From assembly GCA_016787895.1 (NCBI GenBank), contig JAEUTN010000014.1:806001-870000 (forward strand): a stretch of DNA of 64,000 nucleotides, given 5' to 3'. The number at the start of each line of letters is the position of its first letter. Within the stretch, counting starts at the first letter, position 1. The notes under the pieces are model-generated. The model did no database searches, was not told where the DNA came from, and worked only from the letters and a program-made list of their open reading frames with translations. Source of the DNA: Bacteroidia bacterium (GTDB lineage: Bacteria; Bacteroidota; Bacteroidia; B-17B0; Aurantibacillaceae). Of the stretch, positions 51,003 through 59,018 are shown one piece after another. The position numbers and the translations under genes are program-made.

Positions 51003-51797
51003 CTACATCAGCGAAATAGCAATAAGCGCGCCTATAATTGCCAGTACACCCAGGGCAATGCTCCAATACGCGTATCCTTTTCTGTTTTGGTATTTATCGG
51101 GTTGTTTATTGATTTTATTTAAACTCACGGCCCCAAAAATAATTCCCAATGTTCCCAGGGGTATTCCCGCGACAATCAGGCCTACCAAACTCAGCACAAA
51201 CCCCGCAATTCCCAGGCCTTCTACTTTTTTGTGACCATCATTTCCCCGCGTACTCGAATTTTGTGTCTGGCTTTGTTGTGTACTGCTTTTGTCAGGGGCG
51301 CTGTACTCTATACTTTCTTTTGTACCATTAGAGTATTCAATCTCTGCTACGTCTTTTTTACTGACAACGTAAATGGGCCCATCTTCAAAACCACATTTTT
51401 TATATTTTATCACGTCAAGCGCAAGCTCCTTTACTTTGGCTTTAATCCGAATACCACTTTTTAATACAATCACATCACAGCTATCGCCGGGAAAAGGGAT
51501 TTGCTTAAATGCAGGTTGTGAATGCAAGGAAACATCGGGCTGTAATTCTGCAGTAGGCAAGGCCGCTGACACCTGTGTTTCCTTGTCCTCGTGTTTGTAT
51601 TCTTCCTTTGAAGCAAGAACATTGGGGTTGCTGCCTATGACTTTCTTTTTTATAAAAACCGGACTTTGTTTTTGGGAAGAGCCATGCCAATGGCTGTAAA
51701 AACCCGGGGTGTACTTTCTTTTTTGTAAAGAGCAGGATGAAATAAACAAGAGTACCAGCACAAAAACGTGTGAAATCCTAAAAATTGATTTTTTCAT
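51003..51797 (-). CDS. Lipoprotein with C-terminal DUF4190 membrane domain
   Basis: 264 residues from ATG at 51797 (MKKSIFRISH). Lipobox FISSC. A low-complexity Ser/Gln/Lys region follows, then a small domain (DSCDVIVLKSGIRIKAKVKELALDVIKYKKC) repeated in many Bacteroidota proteins. The C-terminus is a DUF4190-type pair of transmembrane helices (GLGIAGFVLSLVGLIVAGIPLGTLGIIFGAVSLNKI and YWSIALGVLAIIGALIAI). The combination of lipidation and two membrane helices suggests an inner-membrane protein. Function unknown. Confidence 0.8.
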   Translation of the reverse strand: MKKSIFRISHVFVLVLLFISSCSLQKRKYTPGFYSHWHGSSQKQSPVFIKKKVIGSNPNVLASKEEYKHEDKETQVSAALPTAELQPDVSLHSQPAFKQIPFPGDSCDVIVLKSGIRIKAKVKELALDVIKYKKCGFEDGPIYVVSKKDVAEIEYSNGTKESIEYSAPDKSSTQQSQTQNSSTRGNDGHKKVEGLGIAGFVLSLVGLIVAGIPLGTLGIIFGAVSLNKINKQPDKYQNRKGYAYWSIALGVLAIIGALIAISLM

Positions 51798-52158
51798 GGG
51801 ATTAATTTCAGGTGAACGCAATGTTTGCTTAAGCGAATTACGATTTTTTTAACTTTAGTGAAGTGGGCTCATTCAATCAAAGTTATAGAAAAAAACCAAA
51901 GGGCCAAATCCCTGTTTGCCTTGACTGTTGAAGCAGCAAATGCGAGGAAACCTAAAATTATAAAATGCCATAGTTGTGACCCCCTTCAGGGCATGGATTT
52001 GGAAAAACAAATGGTGCCCCATTCATTTTACAAGCCAGGTGTTTTACACGCAAACAAATTTTACTTAATGCCTTCATTGCCTGAAAACAATGTTGGAATG
52101 TAAGTTTTGAATGAGTAAAGGATTTGCAAAAAGACAACTGACAGAAATACCTTTGAGT
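51798..52158. other. Intergenic region with promoter box before the T9SS protein
   Basis: 361 bases. TACCTTTG at 52148-52155 fits the -7 consensus but lies only 3 bases before the ATG at 52159, which would mean an almost leaderless mRNA. A 92-codon ORF at 51825-52103 has no family features and is not counted as a gene. Confidence 0.4.
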
Positions 52159-53079
52159 ATGAAAACCATCAATGGATTAAGTAAACAACTCAGCAGTCTG
52201 TGTTTTTACATGCTCTGGCTTCTCGTGTTTGAAGCAGGACAAGCCCAGGTCACGTATTTTAAATATCTTGACTATAGCGTGCAAAGCCGAACGGAATATT
52301 CGGGATGGAATGGCGTTGCTTCCTTTTTCATCAACAGCAATTATTATATCGTGGGGGATACCCTAATTGCCGGCAACTGGTATTATAAACAGCAGGCGAA
52401 TCACGTATTCCAGAACACCACCCCGCCTTCTTCAGGTCCTTTTTTTATACGAGAAGATAATAACAACCGGGTGTATTATTACAACACCACTACAAATGCA
52501 GATGTGTTGCTGATGGATTGGAGCCCATTCTTAAGCCTGAGTGTAGGAAGCCCCTGGCCTATTGCTGCCTGGAATTGCAGTGTAACAGCCATTGATTCGG
52601 TTCAGTTAGGCGCACAGTATTTAAAGCGCTGGCACGGCCCCTTGTCCAATACCATTACCTCTTCTTATTGTATTGTTGAAGGCGTTGGTGTGATAGGGCC
52701 CATTTGTGCCATGGGAATTGAAGGTAATCAATTGATTACCTGTTATAAAAAGCGGAATCATCAGCTGAGTTTTGTGCCCACAGCAAGCAATTGTGCTTTT
52801 GTAAATGTTAACCCAATAGTTACGGGTCTGAGAGAGGGAAAAATGCAGGACCAAAGTTTAAGTCTTTATCCAAACCCAGCAGCAGATAAACTTTATATTG
52901 AATTAAAGGGTGCGGATAATTTAAACGCCAAACTTTATCATTCGGCGGGCGGCCTGGTGTTGACTCAAAGCCTAAAAAACAAAGAGGCGCTGGATGTTTC
53001 CGCTTTACCGAAAGGCCTTTACCTTTTGGTTATAGATTTTAAGGAACAGAAGATTTTTAGGAGGGCGGTGGTGGAGTAA
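52159..53079 (+). CDS. Secreted protein with T9SS type A sorting domain
   Basis: 306 residues from ATG at 52159 (MKTINGLSK); an upstream in-frame ATG at 52111 gives 16 more. Signal segment LCFYMLWLLVFEAGQAQ, cut before Gln. The middle 200 residues are beta-rich without a known family. The last 75 residues (LSLYPNPAADKLYIELKG to KIFRRAVVE) are a clear T9SS sorting domain with the YPNPA opening and LPKGLYLLVI. The protein should be exported to the surface or medium. Function unknown. Confidence 0.85.
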   Translation: MKTINGLSKQLSSLCFYMLWLLVFEAGQAQVTYFKYLDYSVQSRTEYSGWNGVASFFINSNYYIVGDTLIAGNWYYKQQANHVFQNTTPPSSGPFFIREDNNNRVYYYNTTTNADVLLMDWSPFLSLSVGSPWPIAAWNCSVTAIDSVQLGAQYLKRWHGPLSNTITSSYCIVEGVGVIGPICAMGIEGNQLITCYKKRNHQLSFVPTASNCAFVNVNPIVTGLREGKMQDQSLSLYPNPAADKLYIELKGADNLNAKLYHSAGGLVLTQSLKNKEALDVSALPKGLYLLVIDFKEQKIFRRAVVE

Positions 53080-53191
53080 TGCGCAGATAATTCTATACCC
53101 ATTTTGACTTCGGCGCGGGTTCATTTGAAGAGTAGCAAATCGATACGGGCTTATGGTATTTCTTTTTATCTTCCATCCTAAATTAAAACAC

Positions 53192-53656
53192 ATGGATGAG
53201 GATGGTTTCGATTTCAGCGAAGAGGAAAAAGAGGAGCTCGGGAAAGAAATGCGTAAAGAAAATGAGAAGTTGCAAAAACACCCTCTTTTAAAGCAGGCTA
53301 AGGAAGTGCTTGCCATAGTAGATGCTTTGCTGGACAGCTGTAGCAATGAAACGAGAGAGGTTTATGGAAGCACCCTCCGCGAATCGGCCATGATTGTTGT
53401 GGCCAAATTGCACTCCGGCCTGGCCTCCGATAATTATGTGCTCTGCATGCAAAAAGCGGCCATTATCCGGGAGCATGGGGAGTATTTAAGACTTTCGAAC
53501 CACCTACTGAGCTCTTCCGGGGCCTTTGATGAAAAGTATGTTGCGCTATTTCGACAGGAAGTTGAAAATTTTCGCCTGCTTTTTAAAGACTGGGCCAGGA
53601 AAATTCACCAAATGGAAAATGATTTGGAAGATGAGTGGGGATTGTTTTCGAATTGA
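53192..53656 (+). CDS. Hypothetical helical protein
   Basis: 154 residues from ATG at 53192 (MDEDGFDFSEEEK). Acidic N-terminus, then a long predicted helical bundle (KEVLAIVDALLDSC, STLRESAMIVVAKLHSGL, FRQEVENFRLLFKDWARKI). No signal peptide or membrane segment, so cytosolic. I cannot name the family. The gene stands alone between a T9SS cargo and a convergent M3 peptidase. Confidence 0.75.
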   Translation: MDEDGFDFSEEEKEELGKEMRKENEKLQKHPLLKQAKEVLAIVDALLDSCSNETREVYGSTLRESAMIVVAKLHSGLASDNYVLCMQKAAIIREHGEYLRLSNHLLSSSGAFDEKYVALFRQEVENFRLLFKDWARKIHQMENDLEDEWGLFSN

Positions 53657-53980
53657 ATCGAAAAAATGAGGGGACTCGGGATTTTTCAAGCTCAATTTTT
53701 TCAATGCCCATTTCGTTGAAATTTTCATTTTCCACCAACAATAGAATTTTGCTATTCAGCACCTTGTGTTTAGGCAGCACTTTACCATACTTCAAAAAAA
53801 TGAAGAGCGTAACGTTTTGAGTTTTGCGAATTGACGGTCTTTTAGCACAAAAGTCCAATTGAAGAATGGACTTAAACCTATGCCCTACAGAACTCCACTT
53901 AACTTAACTTTACGCACATCATACTTGTACATTTCAATCAACTATTTGCGAAATAAGCCCTATTTTGGTTGGCTTAAAGA
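53657..53980. other. AT-rich intergenic region
   Basis: 324 bases between convergent genes. A leftward ORF of 91 codons (53583-53858) overlaps the end of the previous gene and has no recognised feature. No clear terminator seen. Confidence 0.4.
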
Positions 53981-55672
53981 TCAAACATTTCCGTATTCTT
54001 TTTTCACAAAATCCATCAGCTCTTTAATGTAAGCCGGAGAAAAATCAAATTTTATGCCTGCTGCAGCGTATACCTCGGGGATGGATTTGGTGTAACCCAG
54101 GGCAAGCGCGGCTTTGTATTGCTCCACGGCTTTTTTGGGATCTTTTTTATAATTGCGCCACACGGCAATGGCACCCAATTGGGCAAAGCCGTATTCAATA
54201 TAATAAAAGGGCACTTCGTACAAATGCAATTGCACCTGCCATCGGCGGGCCAAATGGTTTTCGCAGCCCCTGTAATCAATTACCGAAGAGCCAAAATCCT
54301 TCATGATGTTTTTCCACTCGGCATAACGCTCTTCAACCGAATGCTCAGGATGTGTATAAATCCAGTGTTGAAATTTATCAATGGCCGCAATCCAGGGCAG
54401 GGCATCTATCACGCTTTCCAGTTGCTGGCGTTTGGCGCGGCGCAGCTCTTCCTTGTTTTCAAAAAACACCTCCCAGTGTTCCATGCTCATCAATTCCATG
54501 CTCATGCTGGCCAGCTCGGCAATTTCGCTGGGCGGACTTTTGAATTCCACCAACTCCAACTCAAAATCTAAAAAGCTGTGTATGGCATGCCCGCCCTCGT
54601 GCACCATGGTCACCAAATCGCGGTGCAAACCCACCGAGTTCATAAAAATAAAGGGCACATTGGTTTCGTACAGCGGGTATTGGTAACCCCCGGGCGCTTT
54701 GCCAATGCGGCTTTCCAAATCGAGGCGATTCATTTTGTGCATGGTGGCCACACAGTCACCAAAAAAAGGATCGAGCCGGTTAAAACAGGCAATGGTTTTA
54801 TCAATGAGCTCCTGCGCGTTATGAAAGGGTTTTAATGGGGGCAAACCTTCTTCGTCTACCGATGTATCCCAGGGACGATAATCCTGCAGGTTTAATTTGG
54901 CTTTGCGTCGTTTATCGTGTTCATCCACCAAAGGCACGGCGTGTTGTTTTACCGATTCGTGAAAGTTTAAACAATCCTGTACGCTGTAATCAAAACGCGC
55001 CAACTGCTGGTGTTTAAAGTCGCGATAATTTTTAAAACCTGTATTGAGGGCCACCTGCTGCCGTAATTTTACCAGTTGATTGAATAAATCGTTGAGGGCG
55101 GTTTCGTCCTGTGCGCGCCTGGTTTGCACTTTGTCGTACACGGTTTTACGCACCTCGCGGTTGAGGTCTTTTAAAAACACTCCGGCTTTTTGCAGGGTGA
55201 TGGTTTCCCCATTGTGTTCAATGCTTTGGGCCCCGCTGATTTCTCCGAACTTTTGCTCGAGTTCCTGTAACTGTGTATTTAAAGGAATGTTTTTTTCGCG
55301 AAACAAATCGATGCTGTTTTTTATGCCACGCAGGTAAATGGGGTAACCTTGTTTTTTTAATTGCTCCTTAAAAGGCGAGGCCATTAGTTTTTCGTTGAGG
55401 CGATTGCTGATGGGCGCCATTTTGGGTTCGATGTTTTGTACAAAGTCGTTGTAGCTGTCGCGCAGTGCTGTGTTATTGGTATCGCAGGTCATTTTAATGT
55501 AACGCCAGGCCATGTCCTCACTCACCACCGCGCCCAGCTCATTATAATCGAGCAGCCATTTGTACAATTCATCAAAGGAGTTGATGGGGCGTTTTTCGAG
55601 TTCATCAAAATAGGTTTGAAGTAGTTCCCAGGTGCTTACTTTAAATTCGGGTTGAACGTATCGGCGTTTCAT
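53981..55672 (-). CDS. M3 family oligoendopeptidase (PepF-like)
   Basis: 563 residues, the normal size. Cytosolic zinc peptidase that degrades short peptides. The HExxH site is HEGGHAIHSF near residue 360, with the third ligand in the SPPSEIAELASMSMEL helix about 25 residues later. Other M3 signs are FNQLVKLRQQVALNTGFKNYRDF and the substrate-binding YYIEYGFAQLGA near the C-terminus. ATG start. It is followed by the DUF5819 gene upstream on the same strand (15-base gap), a probable two-gene operon. Confidence 0.93.
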   Translation of the reverse strand: MKRRYVQPEFKVSTWELLQTYFDELEKRPINSFDELYKWLLDYNELGAVVSEDMAWRYIKMTCDTNNTALRDSYNDFVQNIEPKMAPISNRLNEKLMASPFKEQLKKQGYPIYLRGIKNSIDLFREKNIPLNTQLQELEQKFGEISGAQSIEHNGETITLQKAGVFLKDLNREVRKTVYDKVQTRRAQDETALNDLFNQLVKLRQQVALNTGFKNYRDFKHQQLARFDYSVQDCLNFHESVKQHAVPLVDEHDKRRKAKLNLQDYRPWDTSVDEEGLPPLKPFHNAQELIDKTIACFNRLDPFFGDCVATMHKMNRLDLESRIGKAPGGYQYPLYETNVPFIFMNSVGLHRDLVTMVHEGGHAIHSFLDFELELVEFKSPPSEIAELASMSMELMSMEHWEVFFENKEELRRAKRQQLESVIDALPWIAAIDKFQHWIYTHPEHSVEERYAEWKNIMKDFGSSVIDYRGCENHLARRWQVQLHLYEVPFYYIEYGFAQLGAIAVWRNYKKDPKKAVEQYKAALALGYTKSIPEVYAAAGIKFDFSPAYIKELMDFVKKEYGNV

Positions 55673-55686
55673 AGGCGAAGGAATAA

Positions 55687-56238
55687 TTAGTTTTTGTGAA
55701 TGGATTTTTGCGCAAAAGCCGTGTTGTAATACACGCGTTTTTGTCCGGTGAGTACATTATTGCAATGCAGGGCCATTTTAATTTCGCTGAGGTGCAATTG
55801 GTGGCTACTGTTAAGGAAACGCAACACCTGGTGTTCTAAAATGGACCAGTACAAATTGTTTTCGATGGGACCGTTTAGGGCGTTTTTATCGCTGCTGTTT
55901 TTTTCAAAAAAGTGTATGCTGTTGCAAATGGAGAGGTAAACGGCTTCGCGGCCCTTAAACACGTTATCGCGGTGTTTGGAAAGGATGTCTAAAATCAGGT
56001 CTTGTTTTTTATTGCCCAGGTTGTCGTACTCCACAAAGAGTTTGTAGTTTTCTTCAGGCGGGGGGGCAAACAAACTCCAGCTTTGCTGAAAGTAGGGGTA
56101 GGCGTAATAGTCGGCCCAGTATTGCAGGCGTTTTTTTTCGCCTTTGATGGGCAGGGCGTGAATGAACAGCAGACTGAAGTGAAAAACGAGAAAGAGGCAG
56201 GCCCCGATAAATAAAAATGTTTTTAGGCCTTGTTTCAT
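55687..56238 (-). CDS. DUF5819 family membrane-anchored protein
   Basis: 183 residues from ATG at 56238 (MKQGLKTFLF). One N-terminal transmembrane helix (about 7-25), then the family's conserved YAYPYFQQSWSLFAPPPEENYKLFVEY, characteristic of DUF5819. The rest is helical and includes HQLHLSEIKMALHCNN. Probably an inner-membrane protein with an outer domain. Function unknown. It precedes the M3 peptidase gene by 15 bases. Confidence 0.85.
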   Translation of the reverse strand: MKQGLKTFLFIGACLFLVFHFSLLFIHALPIKGEKKRLQYWADYYAYPYFQQSWSLFAPPPEENYKLFVEYDNLGNKKQDLILDILSKHRDNVFKGREAVYLSICNSIHFFEKNSSDKNALNGPIENNLYWSILEHQVLRFLNSSHQLHLSEIKMALHCNNVLTGQKRVYYNTAFAQKSIHKN

Positions 56239-56280
56239 ACACGAAATATAAGGAAAAGCTTGGTTTAAGAAAAAAGCCAT

Positions 56281-56660
56281 GACCCGATAGCTATCGGGTT
56301 ACACAGATTACACGGATAGAGGCCGTATTTCACGAATGCTCAAAAGGTTTTGAAGGCTAATGCTTCGACAAACTCAGCACAAGGGTTTAGAAAGTTGAAG
56401 GTGCTGTGTGCCTAAAAAGAGTAGCCACGAATTTCACGACCCGATAGCTATCGGGTTACACAAATAGAGGCATTATTACACGAATGCTTAAAAGGTTTTG
56501 AAGGGGGCAAATGTGCAGTGCACTCCCGAAATTATCGGGATGAGACGGTCATTGGGCGGAGGAACAAGAAAGTTCTGTGTTCCTATAAAGAGTAGCCACG
56601 TCCCGATTGCTATCGGGTTACACAGATTTCACTGATTGAGGCAGGGTTTCACGAATTGAG
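56281..56660 (+). repeat. Tandem array of ~160-bp units, each starting with a palindrome
   Basis: Unit 1 is 56281-56437 (157 bp), unit 2 is 56438-56599 (162 bp) and a partial third begins at 56600. Each begins with CCCGATAGCTATCGGG (third copy CCCGATTGCTATCGGG) followed by TTACACA, then CACGAAT, then GAGTAGCCAC before the next unit. The units have diverged, so the array is old or built from related dispersed pieces. No gene is present. Confidence 0.75.
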
Positions 56661-56791
56661 ATTCTTATAATTTTTGTCCCGTCGAGTAGCTGCAGCGTGG
56701 AGTTGCGGGTGGAGCAGCGTATCGAGACGCGTTGAGGGGATAAAAAAGGAAGCTTAGCTGTTGTAAAAGCCGTCTCGATACGAGGCGCCTC
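56562..56791 (-). repeat. Multi-hairpin dispersed element, right copy
   Basis: Reverse-complement counterpart of 43744-43964. The 55 bases at 56737-56791 are an exact match, and the arms CGTATCGAGACG and CGTCTCGATACG are kept. The element overlaps the end of the tandem array, whose palindrome is one of its parts. It encodes no protein. Confidence 0.85.
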
Positions 56792-56962
56792 GCGCAGTCT
56801 TTTTTGCCTCTACTTGACGTGACACGATCTTTAAATTTTTGACCCTCTAGCTTGCGGCAGGCCCGCCCGACTGAACGTGGCTTTATTCTTCGGTCGTTCG
56901 GGCGTGGATGCGTAAGGCTTGGTTCTTTTGCTCCTCAATTGAAGAAAAGTGGGCAAAAAACA

Positions 56963-57015
56963 GCGTCATTGCGGGGCGATTTAGGAAAAGGACTTGGCGC
57001 TGAAGCAATCTGTTT
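56963..57015 (+). repeat. 53-bp direct repeat, copy 1, upstream of the GIY-YIG gene
   Basis: Begins GCGTCATTGCGGGGCGATTT and ends GAAGCAATCTGTTT. Identical at 48 of 53 positions to 57396-57448, on the other side of the GIY-YIG gene. Confidence 0.85.
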
Positions 57016-57043
57016 CGCACTTTTAAGTAACAAACACATTTTC

Positions 57044-57051
57044 TAATTTTG
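57044..57051 (+). promoter_or_regulatory. -7 promoter box TAATTTTG of the GIY-YIG gene
   Basis: TAATTTTG matches TAnnTTTG and lies 17 bases before the ATG at 57069, between the 53-bp repeat and the gene. Confidence 0.6.
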
Positions 57052-57068
57052 GATTAAAGTCAGCATAC

Positions 57069-57359
57069 ATGGTTCGCGGCGGCGCAGTATATATCATGAC
57101 CAATAAAAATAACACTACGCTGTATACTGGTGTTAGCTCTAATTTGAGAAAAAGAGTTTATGAACACAAAACACATAAAGATCCAGAATCATTTACTGCC
57201 AGGTACAAGCTGCATAAACTAGTTTATTATGAAGGTTTTTCATTTATTCATGAAGCCATTTATAGAGAAAAGCAAATAAAAGCAGGTTCTCGCCAAAAGA
57301 AATTGGACCTTATTAATGGGCTGAATCCAGAATGGAGAGACCTCTTTGAGGAACTATGA
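57069..57359 (+). CDS. GIY-YIG nuclease family protein
   Basis: 96 residues, a single-domain nuclease of the UvrC N-terminal/YhbQ type. Visible core: AVYIMTNKNNTTLYTGVSSNLRKRVYEHK (the second motif reads YTG), FTARYKLHKLVYYE, and EAIYREKQIKAG with the catalytic Glu, then LNPEWRDLFEEL. It probably cleaves or nicks DNA; the target is unknown. It has its own promoter box and is bracketed by two 53-bp direct repeats, the downstream one forming half of a long inverted repeat. The unit looks like a nuclease gene with its own repeats. Confidence 0.92.
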   Translation: MVRGGAVYIMTNKNNTTLYTGVSSNLRKRVYEHKTHKDPESFTARYKLHKLVYYEGFSFIHEAIYREKQIKAGSRQKKLDLINGLNPEWRDLFEEL

Positions 57360-57395
57360 TTTTCGCTTGATTGTAGAGCGCTTGGCTAACCGTTC

Positions 57396-57523
57396 GCGTC
57401 ATTGCGAGGCGATTTAGGAGAAGGACCAGGCGCCGAAGCAATCTGTTTTGAGAACTTTAAAACTACGCAGAGATTGCTTCACAAAACCATCTGGCTGTCA
57501 CAAGGTTTTGTTCGCAATGACGC
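57396..57523 (+). repeat. 53-bp repeat copy 2 as left arm of a long imperfect hairpin
   Basis: Copy 2 is 57396-57448. Its start GCGTCATTGCG (57396-57406) is complemented by CGCAATGACGC (57513-57523), and GAAGCAATCT (57435-57444) by AGATTGCTTC (57471-57480). The transcript could fold into a two-part hairpin of about 128 bases. This CATTGCGAGG...GAAGCAATC word is of a kind found in the intergenic DNA of many bacteria. Confidence 0.8.
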
Positions 57524-57553
57524 GCACCCCTTAATTCGCAATGAAGAGTACTT

Positions 57554-58957
57554 TTACAGCAAAGCCCTAAACAAAAGGAAAAGACTACCGGAAAGAATGA
57601 TGGTTACCGGCAAGGTGAGCAACCAGGTGAGCGCGATGGTTTTGATGGTGCCTTTTTGAAGGTTTTTTAAACCCTTTTTTGCCACCATGGAACCCGCGAT
57701 ACCCGAGGAGAGCATGTGCGTGGTGCTTACGGGAACGCCTTTCCAGCTGGCCAGGCCAATACCCAGTGAAGCCACAATTTCGGCGCTTGCGCCCTGAGCA
57801 TAACTCATGTGTTGTTTACCGATTTTTTCGCCTACGGTTTTTACAATGCGTTTCCAGCCTACCATGGTGCCTAAACCCAAACACACCGAAATCATAATCA
57901 CCACCCAGTTTGGAGCGTATTCGAATAATTTTTTGGTGGCTTTGATTTCGGATTTAAGTTTTTTGATTTCGTTTAAACTTAAACTGAGGTTGCCTCCGGC
58001 AATAATTTTTTCGGAGTGTTTGGTGATTTTAATAAGGTCTTTTCTCAAATGGAAACGCTCGGTTAAAGGAATTTCGCTGGCGGAGAATTTGCCGGCCACC
58101 TTGGTTTCAAAATCTTTGGAAAAGTTGAGGATATCGGTGTGCATCTTTTTTTCCTTAGCGGAAAGTACGGTAGTATCAGCCTTTACCATCAGGTTTTCGA
58201 TTTGGCGAACATTGGCCGAGGAGCCCTGAAGGTTGATGGAGGTATCGAGGGAAAACTGCCCGGGCAGCACAGCAATGAGAATCATCATGAGCAAACCCAC
58301 GCCTTTTTGCCCGTCGTTTTGTCCGTGGAAAAAACTTACGAGGCCGCAGGTTACCCATAACATCATACGAATCCAAATGGGTGGTTTTTTTCCGGGGATG
58401 GGCTCTTTGTAAATGGTTTCGTTTTTAACGATGCGTTTGAACAAAAACATAACGATGATGGCCACCGAAAAACCAATAAGGGGAGAGAGCAGCAGGGCGA
58501 GGCCGGTGTCTTTGGCTTTGTCCCAGTTCACGGCGCTTAAACCATAATCACCTGGAAGAAAATAAAAGGATAAACCGATACCGAGTATGGAACCGATAAT
58601 GGTGTGGGAGCTGGAAGAAGGAATTCCAAAATACCAGGTGCCGAAGTTCCAGATGATGGCGCTGAGCAAAAGAGCGAGAATCATGGCGATGCCGTGATAG
58701 GGGTTGCTATCGACCAACACATCCATGGGCAATAAGTTAACAATACCCATGGCCACTGCAATACCGCCAAACATTACCCCGGTGAAATTCAGTAGGCCAC
58801 TATAGATAACGGCCACGGTGGGTTTCATGGAATTGGTATAAATAACGGTGGCCACTGCGTTGGCTGTATCGTGAAAACCGTTGATGAACTCAAAAAAGCA
58901 GGCCAGTACGATACAAATGATGAGAAATACGGTAAGGGTAGTGTCTAAGCCAAACAT
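57554..58957 (-). CDS. pit: Inorganic phosphate transporter (PiT family)
   Basis: 467 residues. Low-affinity phosphate/cation symporter of the inner membrane with the PiT duplicated signature: GFHDTANAVAT near residue 27 and the second half around GASAEIVASLGIGLASWKGVPVSTTHMLSSG. About ten helices, with a long charged cytosolic loop (about residues 245-345) in the middle. ATG start. Transcribed from TAGCTTTG at 58985-58978. The porin gene upstream on the same strand belongs to the phosphate-selective type, which supports a phosphate uptake role. Confidence 0.94.
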   Translation of the reverse strand: MFGLDTTLTVFLIICIVLACFFEFINGFHDTANAVATVIYTNSMKPTVAVIYSGLLNFTGVMFGGIAVAMGIVNLLPMDVLVDSNPYHGIAMILALLLSAIIWNFGTWYFGIPSSSSHTIIGSILGIGLSFYFLPGDYGLSAVNWDKAKDTGLALLLSPLIGFSVAIIVMFLFKRIVKNETIYKEPIPGKKPPIWIRMMLWVTCGLVSFFHGQNDGQKGVGLLMMILIAVLPGQFSLDTSINLQGSSANVRQIENLMVKADTTVLSAKEKKMHTDILNFSKDFETKVAGKFSASEIPLTERFHLRKDLIKITKHSEKIIAGGNLSLSLNEIKKLKSEIKATKKLFEYAPNWVVIMISVCLGLGTMVGWKRIVKTVGEKIGKQHMSYAQGASAEIVASLGIGLASWKGVPVSTTHMLSSGIAGSMVAKKGLKNLQKGTIKTIALTWLLTLPVTIILSGSLFLLFRALL

Positions 58958-58977
58958 AGCAGTGGGTTTTGAAGGGC

Positions 58978-58985
58978 CAAAGCTA
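58978..58985 (-). promoter_or_regulatory. -7 promoter box TAGCTTTG of pit
   Basis: On the minus strand, TAGCTTTG fits TAnnTTTG and ends 20 bases before the ATG at 58957. Confidence 0.55.
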
Positions 58986-59018
58986 TTTTATATAGTCTTG
59001 GCGGGTGTTAAGTTAATG

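Noticed and set aside
51825..52103. 92-codon ORF on the plus strand
   Set aside because: No signal peptide, domain or conserved motif, and composition unlike the neighbours; probably chance in an intergenic region.
53583..53858. 91-codon ORF on the minus strand
   Set aside because: Overlaps the 3' end of the gene at 53192-53656 and gives no recognisable protein, though its middle is fairly protein-like.
56852..57046. 64-codon ORF before the GIY-YIG gene
   Set aside because: Covers repeat and promoter DNA; no protein features.
57402..57659. 85-codon ORF after the GIY-YIG gene
   Set aside because: Runs through the hairpin repeat and then antisense to pit.
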